The translations under genes and the position numbers were made by a program. DNA of 64,000 bases from Geosiphon pyriformis (lineage: Eukaryota > Glomeromycota > Glomeromycetes > Archaeosporales > Geosiphonaceae), in NCBI GenBank assembly GCA_016748015.1, contig JAAOMT010000591.1:199532-263531 (forward strand), read 5' to 3'. Under the pieces are notes generated by a model, which had not been told where the DNA came from, did no database searches, and saw only the letters and a program-made list of their open reading frames with translations. Below are positions 56,030 to 64,000 of the stretch, in pieces (the first letter of the stretch is position 1; every line of letters starts with the position of its first letter).

Positions 56030-59000
56030 ATAGAAGTTTACTACATGCAATGTTTGAAGTCTCAATGTTTCTGCTAAGCAGGAAGACATTGTTTGGTGGC
56101 ACAGAGAATCTAAAAATATGATGTCTATTGTTATGGAAACAAAATTAAGATCTAATGTTAGACTATAGATCATAAACAGATTTGATGAAGTGTGCATTTT
56201 CACATCTGGCTTGGATAATAGGTTTCTTGGGGCTGAAGTGGTAATAGTTATGAACAATTCTCTGACTCAACATGTTTCCAAGGTAAAGGAGATTTCTGGT
56301 CATGTTATTTCAGTGTGTCTTCTTTTTAAAGGCAAGATTCTGGTCTCAGTTGTTGGTTTGTACGCTTGTGCTTCTCCTGGTGACTGGTTTGGCCAAGCAC
56401 CCAGTATTAATTTTTTCATAGCTTAGGTGGTCAACTCTAGTAATTTTGTTGTTTTGAGTGGTAATTTCAATAAGGGCAAGTCAATAAAGAGTGCAAGTTT
56501 TGGGTTTTGTTTGAGTTTGGGTTTGGTTAATTCTTTTGGTGGACATTTTTTGGCTGAAGCTTCTATGTGGAGCAACTTGAAAGGCATTGAAAAAGTCATT
56601 GATCACATTTTTGTTAGTGGGAGCCTGATCTTAGCTGTGGCCAGCCACAGAGTAGAATCCATGACTGAGTTTTTTAACACTGATTATAAAGCTGTTTCAG
56701 TTTCAGTAGGCTTGGGTGGTCTTTTGGACATGCGGCTGGATGGCATATGTAGGAATACTAATAGAGATTACTGGAAATTCAAGCTGAAGAACGTGAATAC
56801 TGATAACTGGGGGTGTTTTATAAAGTGCTCTTCAGACAAGTTTCTGGAAAAGTTGGTTGTATTTCATGATGCAGAACATAGTGGTGATTTGAATGGCATG
56901 TGGGATGTTCTCAGAGAAGTAACAATTGATTCTGCTGATGTAATCTTTTCTAGACTCTGGTTTAGCAAATTTGATAGTATAAGAAACAAAATTTCTTCAA
57001 AATTTCATGGTTTAAAGCTGCTGATGTTTAAGATTGTCAATAGTATGAAGACAAGTCTGAGTTTGGAGACTGACCATTTTGTTAACACTTAAGCAGATTT
57101 AGATAATGATGAGGCATCCAAGATTAAAATTATAATCAATAGAGGCACTAGAATTGAGAATATTGTGCACCACATTTCAGTTGTCAAGAAAAGATACTGC
57201 AGGTCCAAATATCATGAATCTAAGATTGCCAGAAATGAGTCTATCAGGGTGGCTATGGCAAAGCATATGGAAAATTTCTGCTCAGATAAGAGAAGAATAA
57301 TAAAGAACATTTTAGACCAGTCCTTTAGAAAGATAGTTCTCAATTACTTGATTGTTGATGATGAGCTTATCTTGGAGCTCCAGGCTGTCAAGTCTTCAGT
57401 TGATATTATAATAGAAGATTGGATAAGGAAATGCTTGGTCTCTGGTGTTTTTCCAGATTGGTGGCTTGACTAATACACTTCTTTAAATTATGTTGATAAT
57501 GATGTATTTTCGGAGGTTATGTGTAATATTGGTTTAGACAAACTTTTGGTGGTTGTCAAAAAATTACCCAATGGTAAGACCACTGGTCTTTTTGGGATTC
57601 CCAATGAACTTTGGAAGCACAGTGGTTCTCTGGTTCTCAATGGTCTTCTGAGCATTCTCAATAGGTGCTTGGAATCTGGTAGTGTTTCTACACAGTGAAG
57701 AAAATCTTGGGTTTCTATAATTTCTAAACCATACAATTGGAAAGATACTCTCACCAACATTAGGCCAATAGCACTAATTGAGACTGCATGAAAGATCTTG
57801 TCTAAAATTCTTTCAGACAAAATTTCTTTGGCTTGTAGTAAGTATAATGTCTTGTGTGGCAACAACTTTTCAGTGTTAAAGGGCACTTCCACACAATTCT
57901 CCATTTTTGCTGTTGGCTCAATTGTTGAAGATGCTTTGGAGAAAGATAAGAAGTTGTGGTTGGTTTTTCAAAATATGTACAAAGCATATGACTCTGTTGG
58001 TTGAACCCATTTGTGCAATAGTCTGGTTAGGATCAAAATGTGCTCTGCTTTATAAGTTTCTTTGGTGATATACACAATGGAAGATACAATCAGGTTATGA
58101 TGAATTTTGGTCTGTCTGATAGTTATATTGTGCATGATGGTTTAGATCAAGGAGGAGTGTTTTCTTTACTGCTATGGCAAATTTTTTATGACCCATTGCT
58201 CTATAAAATTAAAAAACATGAACAGTTGTATGGTTACAGATTGTGCTTGAAATTCTATACTAAGTCTGGTAAGCCTGATCTAAATAATAGCAGTACTTTA
58301 TTTTTTGCTGTCGGTGTCTTTGTTGATGACACGATTTGAATTGGGAACTGTTTAACAGTGACGCAAAATATTTTAAATATTGCTAGCAAATTTTTTTCTA
58401 TTAATGACATCTCAATAAATACTGACAAGACTGTCACCATTCTTATTAACCAAGGTGCTCAGAGAGCTGAGTTATTCATTAATAGATCAAGGATTTCTAT
58501 GGCTAAGAGGAGTAAATTTTATCAATATTTGGGAATTTTCTTGTTTATTGAGGGCTTGTTCAAGCCAAGTCTTACCAAGACTTATGTCAATGTCAGATTT
58601 TTTTTGAATGTTGTTCTAAGGAAGACCATTACTGAAAAACGATTTTTGTATCTGGTTTTAGCTGTCCTGCAGCCTATTGTTTGCTACAGACTTCAATTTA
58701 GCTTTGCATCTAAAAGTGTTTGCAAAAAATAAGACAAGTTATTGAGAAAGGGGCTTAAACTTAAGGCAAATTTGCCTAAAGACTTTCTTAGTGTGGCACT
58801 ACATCATCCCGAGTTGTATCACCTGAAACCTTTTGAACAGGTGCTCACTAAAAGTTTGATGGCCAATCTGATCAATTTTAACAATACAGGTGAGACTCTT
58901 AACAAGTTTTTTAAATACAAGGCAATGGACTTATAGGCGGCCAGCTGGATGCTCTGGCACCCTCTCAGTTTTCCAGTCATGTTGTCTATTAGTATTTTGA

Positions 59001-59890
59001 ATTGTTTTTTAGCTGGTGCTACACACACACTTACTTTGTGCAACACTTCCTTGAATGGTGTTCTTCTTAATGTTTTTAAAGCCAAGTCTGGTGTGCCAAT
59101 TCTAAACGTGTTGAGTGTAAATGGTTATTTGGATGTGAGAAAATCTCTCAGGAAATATGGTCTTGTTTTTGCCAACCAATTGTTAGATTATTATGGTGTA
59201 TGTTTTACTTAGAACACTTTTTACAGATGGAAAAGGCTTAACCCTAGAGGTTCAATTTCCACCTGGTTTGTTTCTATTTCCAATTTTATCAAAAGTGGTG
59301 GTTTGAGCAATAACATGATTGTGGCTTTTCATTCTGCTCCTGCCAATATTGTTTGTGATACTGGTTTTATTTCTGAACAGTTGCTTGCCACAGAGCTTGG
59401 TTCTATTGATGTGTATATGGATGGTTCTGTTAAGAGTTTGGAGTCTATTAGTGCCTGTGGTGGTGTTGTGGCTTATTTTTCAAAGGCCAACATGAGTATT
59501 GGGGTAAAAGTTATTAAATTACTGTTCTCAATGCTGGTGGAGTTGCAGGCCATTGCTTTAGTGTTGGAATGTGTTCCTAGATTTAGCACAGTCACTTTGT
59601 TTATGAACAGTTAGGTGTTGCTGGATATATGTAAGTTTGAAGTAAGTGGTTTTGGTCCTGATTTTTGATGCAAATGCTGAATTGAGGGAAAGCATATTCA
59701 TCAAGCTATTTTGAATAAAAATTTGTCAATCATGTGGAAGAAAGTCAAAAGATATTCAGGCATTATCAAAAATGAGCGTGTGGATTTTTTTGCAAATGTG
59801 GCAACTTTGTTTAAGTCTGTATTGCCTCTAAGTGTGCCATGTTGCTTTTTTAGTGTTGAGAACAAGCCTGTTTTTGGGAATGCATGTTAT
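56030..59890 (+). pseudogene. LINE2: ORF2, endonuclease, RT and RNase H, 3' truncated
   Basis: Begins KFTTCNV-stop-SLNVSAKQEDIVWW. Endonuclease with METKLRSNVRL, FTSGLDNRFLGAEVVIVMN and SGNFNKGKS (56457-56480), where GDFN is expected, and FFNTDYKAVSVSVGLGG (SDH-type His is Tyr). RT with KLPNGKTTGLFGIPNELWKH, NIRPIALIETA and FQNMYKAYDSVG, then a one-base shift near 58030, DGLDQGGVFSLLLWQIFY, and the active site GVFVDDTI (58316-58336) intact. RNase H has IDVYMDGSVKSLESISACGG (59405-59465), VELQAIALVLE, LFMNS (Asp expected) and YSGIIKNERVDFFANVA. It ends near 59890 in gypsy sequence; the C-terminal part (present in LINE3) is missing. EN-RT-RNase H order resembles the I/Tad-like group. Confidence 0.88.
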
Positions 59891-60170
59891 TTTGTTAGTA
59901 GTCTACACAAAAACAGATCTTTTTATTCTTTTTTTAAACAAATACTACTAATAACAACCATGAATTTATTGATGATTGAATTAATTTATTGTCTAATATT
60001 TGGTTGATTTCTTATCAGATAATTTCATAGTTGGCAAGTGGTTTTTTTTATACTCTTTTTTTGATTGGCATTGTAACTTCAGTTTTGATTTAATGTTAAA
60101 TAATATCAATTCTGTCAAATTTGTTTTTACTAACAAAGATATCAGTGAAATTGTTAAGTAGGATTTTGAA
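59890..60170 (-). pseudogene. Gypsy fragment G: reverse transcriptase piece
   Basis: Minus strand, the N-terminal fingers region of RT only, matching C 9620-9900 (the GTAGTCTACACAAAA block, then the switch to the dUTPase linker). The RT active site, RNase H, integrase, ORF3 and 3' LTR are absent; LINE2 begins instead. Confidence 0.75.
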
Positions 60171-61020
60171 TTGTATATATTAAAGTAAGTCTAAATTCCT
60201 TAAGTTCATTTGCTTTAACTGTTTTAATTATAGCAAATAATACTCTTTTTGTTTATAGATTTGTTGTAATATAATATTCACATATCTATACAGTTGTAAA
60301 AAGTCTGAAATAGTGGTTGGTGATTGGTTTTTAACTTCAATGTTTAAGTATCTAATAATAGTTTTATTTGGTATTTCTATAAAGTTTTCAATTATATTGT
60401 GTAGTATATTAGAATCTTAATATATCTATGATTCTTGGCTGGTATGTAAAGATTGATAATGCTAATCTCTCCTAACTCACAAATATTTGGTTTTACTTCA
60501 AAAATTTGGGATTGATCTTTTACTTTCCTCTTTATAACTACTATATACTAGTCATATAATAGAATAAAAATAGATTAATTGATAGAAATATTTTCTTTCT
60601 TATCAATGATTTTTTTTTCTGCCATTTTAACTGATATTTCTATTTTACTTATAAATCTTTTTATTTCTTTTGTTATAATTCCTAATTTTTCTTTTGTTCT
60701 TATTAACATTAACTAAGCTATTTTAACTAAAAACAAAAATATTGCCTATGCTATTTTTTTATTTGGTTTAATGATATATTTTTTCTCTGAGTTATTTTGT
60801 AATACAGCAATTATATTTCTTACATATTTTGCATCAATTATTTTTCTCTGATATTAATCTCTTTTTTTGCTAACCTAGATTTAAAGACTAATTGGACTAT
60901 TATTATTACCAGAAATTCCAATATTATTTTCAGATCTATATTAATATGTAAATAAGATTCCAATTAAATAACAGTTTTTTTGGAATATCTAAAATCAAAT
61001 TCTATATTGGTATTATGTAT
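60170..61020 (-). pseudogene. Gypsy fragment G: dUTPase and linker remnant
   Basis: Minus strand, colinear with C 9893-10750, including equivalents of motif 5 (about 60640) and motif 3/2 (about 60830-60890); no frame survives. Confidence 0.65.
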
Positions 61021-62150
61021 ATGTTCTGGTATAATACTTTTATTATTATTACTGAATCATTTAAGTTCCTGCTCTTTTGAAAAATCTGAAAGCACAATAT
61101 ATTGTTTAAGGTTTTTGTTAGAGTTTGAATTATTGTTATTATCATTGTTATTGTGAATGGAGTTGAAACCATTATTGTTATTATTGTCAGAGTTTGAATT
61201 ACAATTGAATTTTGATTTCAATTCTAAAACACATTCACTAATTGGTTCTTCTTTTTCAGAAATTGAATAAATTATGTGTGTTAATAGATTGTAAATAAGA
61301 TCACAATCATTACAATATTCGAAATTACTGGGAATTAGGCAATATTTACAGAGTTTAGTATTTAATTGTTCCAAATGCTGCTTTTGCTTTTCTCTAATAA
61401 GTGTTAGATCTTGGTATTGTTTATGGAATTGTTTTGAATTACTCATAATATTAATAAATGAATTTGGGTTAGAAATGAGAATAGTTTTGACAAATTCTGG
61501 TAAGTTGTTTTTAATGGCAAGTATTTTGCTGGATAAAACATTTTCAACTTTGGCACTTGTTATTTGCCAAATTTTATTTTTGTTATGTGAATAACTGTTT
61601 AAGCATAAGAGTGCTCAGTTTTATATAGCATTAAAAAGCATTCTTTGGCTTATCTAATTGCTTATTAAAATCATGTACTAATATAATATATTATATGTTT
61701 CTCTATAACCAGAAATATTATTTTATATTTTTTTATTAAATAGTGTTTTTTTACAAATAAAACATGATTTATTGTCTTATTTTTTTTGTTGTTTTAAATA
61801 TCTAAACATTCTCAATAATACAGTTTGCAGTAGTAGTGGATATGTGTCCAGTAGTTTTTTTCTAATAAGATCTAAGCTCTTATGAAAGAAAGCTTTTTTT
61901 TATAATTAATGCATCTAAAAAAAATATATGGTTTTTTTCTTGAATCTATTAAGTATAGAACATATTAACTATTATTTGTTCTTTCTGTGAAAGTAGTAAC
62001 ATGAGATTTGTTTTCTTTTTTTTTTTTTTTTATTGTTTCAAGATAAAATTAGTGATAACTTATTGTAATTATTATTAGTCTACAAGACTTGATAGGCTTT
62101 TTAAATAGAATTTTTTTTTTAAAATCTATTAGCAATTGGAATGAATTTGT
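61020..62150 (-). pseudogene. Gypsy fragment G: Cys-rich region and Asn/Ser linker
   Basis: Minus strand. An open stretch of 129 codons (61446-61057) starts MSNSKQFHKQYQDLTLIREK, has CKYCLIPSNFEYCNDCD (CX2C-X9-CX2C) and runs into an Asn/Asp/Ser run encoded by AAT/AAC (61130-61200), then SDFSKEQELK. Both cysteine pairs have survived in G and B while the surroundings decayed. Further Cys codons near 61700-61870 are mostly lost. Confidence 0.7.
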
Positions 62151-62760
62151 TTTGAAATGGTCACAGGTAACTGGTACTCAAATATGCTGATTATCTTAAT
62201 TAAGCTATAGCTCTTGTATGTTCTAATTGAATACAGCATTGGTCTTGAACAGCCAGTTATTATTAATAAGAACTTGGTATTATGTGGCTTTTATGACTAA
62301 AATCTTGATTGGTGTAATAATACTATTGACTTCAAAAGAAAAGTTATTAATTTTGCTAATAAAAGTCTTGGTTGCTCTATTGGCTGTAATAATTCTGGCA
62401 CTAACAGCATGATTAACTTGGTAACTTAATTGGTCTATAAGTTGTTATGTAATAATACTGTTTGTTAATTTACTATTAAGAATTAGCTTAATACATTGGT
62501 CATTAACTTTGATATTAATATACATAGTAGTAATTAATTTAATATTAAGGGTGATTTTATTGAATAATGGAGTTTCTGATTAGTTTTCTAACTCAAATAA
62601 AAAGATAGTGACTAGTAATTTGTTTTTTGTAATAGCTGCTGGTAGGATGTTATTGGTAAATAGTTGGTAATTGGTTTTTAAGTTATTGGATGAGTTGTTT
62701 TCTGAAGTAATCAAGAGACTTAAATAGCTCTGAAAATTCAGGTTTTGGATGTATCCATTT
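62150..62760 (-). pseudogene. Gypsy fragment G: protease remnant
   Basis: Minus strand, the segment equivalent to C 11955-12620; the area of the active site (about 62480-62440) is AT-converted. Identified by colinearity and by the MYINIKVNDQCIKLILNS-like stretch. Confidence 0.6.
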
Positions 62761-63130
62761 CTTAAACTTTACTAGTGTGATCTTGATAGCTAATTTAATG
62801 AACTGAAAATTAGTTGGTGTCTTACTATTGCTAATTATCAATTTTGTTAGGTGTATGTAATTCTTGGTCTTTGATTTTTGGTTGTTATTTAAATTTTGAG
62901 ATAATGTTTAAATTAGTTAAGATTAATAAATTACTTGTGGCTGTGGTTAATAGATTACTGATATTGAAGTCTGATAAACTGAAAGTATATATATTAGTTG
63001 TTATATTATTGGTGTATAATAAGATTGATATGGTTCTAATAATAAATTGGTAACATAGTTCTAGATTTGAAATCTGTAATCAGAGTTTTAATATTAATTT
63101 TCTGATTATTGGTTATTAAATCTAAAAGAG
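62760..63130 (-). pseudogene. Gypsy fragment G: Gag zinc-knuckle region, truncated
   Basis: Minus strand, the Gag/protease boundary and the end of Gag (equivalent to C 12640-12960, including the TCAGAGTTT block near 63078 and the TTCTGATTATTGGTTATT block near 63100). It stops at 63130, where a D-type LTR begins. The rest of Gag and the 5' LTR are missing. Confidence 0.6.
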
Positions 63131-63258
63131 TGTTATTAGTAAAATTTTAGCTATTAACTAGCATAAAATTATCTTTATAATTTCTATTATTAATTAACAT
63201 ATATTAAAATTATTTCAAATTATTACTTATTACTTAATCAAATTATTAAATATTACTA
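63131..63258 (+). repeat. Start of a D-type LTR
   Basis: Begins TGTTATTAGTAAAATTTTAG and matches the first 125 bases of the D 3' LTR (47890 onward): the TAGCATAAAATTATC block, TTAATTAACATATATT and TCAAATTATTACTTATTAC. Oriented plus, opposite to G. Cut at 63258 by the LINE3 poly(A). Confidence 0.75.
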
Positions 63259-63384
63259 TTTTTTTTTTTTAACGAGTGAAGTCCAAACACTACCTAGTAC
63301 AATACATCATACAAGTGATCTAAACTAGGTGTGAATCATGCTCTTTCTACACGTGACCAGCCACTCAGACTAGTCAGGACAACA
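63259..63384 (-). other. LINE3 3' untranslated region and poly(A)
   Basis: Minus strand: after the ORF2 stop, about 110 bases of mixed composition end at twelve A residues (T12 at 63259-63270). The abrupt move from AT-rich LTR to mixed DNA marks a target-primed insertion. Confidence 0.75.
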
Positions 63385-64000
63385 CTAGACACCTATATGC
63401 ACTGAGACCAAGTTACCTACACCTGAAAAGAATAAATTAGATTTATGAAACCCAAAACCAATACCAATAGTATCAGTGATACCCAATAATCTAACCACAT
63501 TAGACGAGAGTATTGAAGGAAGACCAGAAACCGAGACAGGAATAGAACCATCATGTGGGATAAAGCCATCCTTCTCTATAACAGCTCTGTGTTTCACACG
63601 AACCAGCCAAATATTATCACAGAATGCAAGACAGAAATCACGCATGAATGCCATAATATTCTGAGCCGCCGTTTTAGAGTCCTTGAAAACAGAAAAAGAT
63701 TCCTGATACCATTCATTGAAAACAAAGCCCTTACATATAGCCACACCAACAACAGCATTGGAAGTGCAAGCAGAAAGCAACTGTGAAACACATGAAGTCG
63801 AGTGAGATAAATCTGAGTGCATTTTCTAAACAGATGCATGAGCATTCATCAACTGAGCACGATCACCAGTATCGAACAGGCACGAAAACACATGATCTGA
63901 AATTTCACAGAACAAACACATCACACTGGGGTACCCCTTATTGTAAAGTCGCTTTCGCACAGCAACAGAAAGACAATGATGCAATGCCTTCATAAAATAC
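63385..64000 (-). pseudogene. LINE3: C-terminal part of ORF2
   Basis: Minus strand, from the window edge. KALHHCLSVAVRKRLYNKG and a CCHC-like CLFCEISDHVFSC (CX2CX4HX3C, about 63920-63880), one TAG near 63827 (Gln expected), then the open 145 codons from 63822: SACTSNAVVGVAICKGFVFN, FMRDFCLAFCDNIWLVRVKH, AVIEKDGFIPHDGSIPVSVS, SSNVVRLLGITDTIGIGFGF and FFSGVGNLVSVHIGV-stop. The composition is much less AT-rich than the flanks, so this is probably the youngest LINE here. It supplies the C-terminus missing in LINE1 and LINE2. Likely nearly intact, but one stop is visible. Confidence 0.85.

Noticed and set aside
1-64000. rRNA, tRNA or other structural RNA genes
   Set aside because: No conserved rRNA blocks or tRNA cloverleaf features were noticed on either strand; a covariance search was not possible.

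Overview
The window is a repeat-choked, very AT-rich piece of a fungal nuclear genome. It holds one host gene I can recognise, a gamma-tubulin gene with 12 exons and introns of 66-90 bases (33715-35909). Almost everything else is decayed retrotransposon. The LINE proteins (zinc-knuckle ORF1, then endonuclease-RT-RNase H) and the dUTPase-carrying Ty3/gypsy polyproteins resemble, from memory, families abundant in arbuscular mycorrhizal fungi (Glomeromycotina, Rhizophagus/Gigaspora type). That assignment is an inference from protein style, base composition and gene structure. No rRNA, tRNA or CRISPR array was seen.

Layout. 1-4130: 3' part of gypsy copy A (+), ending in an LTR. 4131-4775: an inverted LTR fragment. 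4775-5514 and 15713-22188: the two halves of gypsy copy F (-), split by copy C. 5515-15712: gypsy copy C (-), complete from LTR to LTR, with a 4-base target duplication. 22189-31527: gypsy copy B (+), lacking its 5' LTR and itself interrupted by a solo LTR (28922-29726). 31695-33512: a decayed LINE (LINE0, -), interrupted by a second copy of that solo LTR. 33715-35909: gamma-tubulin. 35910-39486: AT-rich DNA with one LTR ghost. 39487-39853: a truncated third copy of the solo LTR. 39854-48867: gypsy copy D (+), a second gypsy family with a 978-base 3' LTR. 48868-52482: LINE1 (-), cut by D. 52483-54082: AT-rich spacer. 54083-59890: LINE2 (+). 59890-63130: gypsy fragment G (-). 63131-63258: start of a D-type LTR. 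63259-64000: 3' end of LINE3 (-), with its poly(A).

The gypsy elements share an unusual order: Gag, zinc knuckle, aspartic protease (DSG type), a Cys-rich zinc-ribbon-like region, an Asn/Ser-rich linker, dUTPase, RT, RNase H and integrase. After the pol stop there is a separate third ORF of about 220-240 codons. Gag and pol appear to have been one reading frame, opening at the primer-binding site without an ATG. The third ORF is recognisable in four copies from two families and matches no domain I know; it is the most interesting candidate here for an undescribed component.

Decay follows one pattern. In-frame stops sit where Gln, Arg or Trp codons are expected, the two LTRs of C differ almost only by transitions, and catalytic Asp residues of RT, dUTPase and LINE endonuclease are repeatedly Asn. 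This is what cytosine deamination (RIP-like, or through 5-methylcytosine) leaves behind. The copies form a gradient from lightly hit (C, D, LINE1, LINE2) to nearly erased (F, B, LINE0, the AT spacers). The gamma-tubulin gene is an unmutated island inside this.
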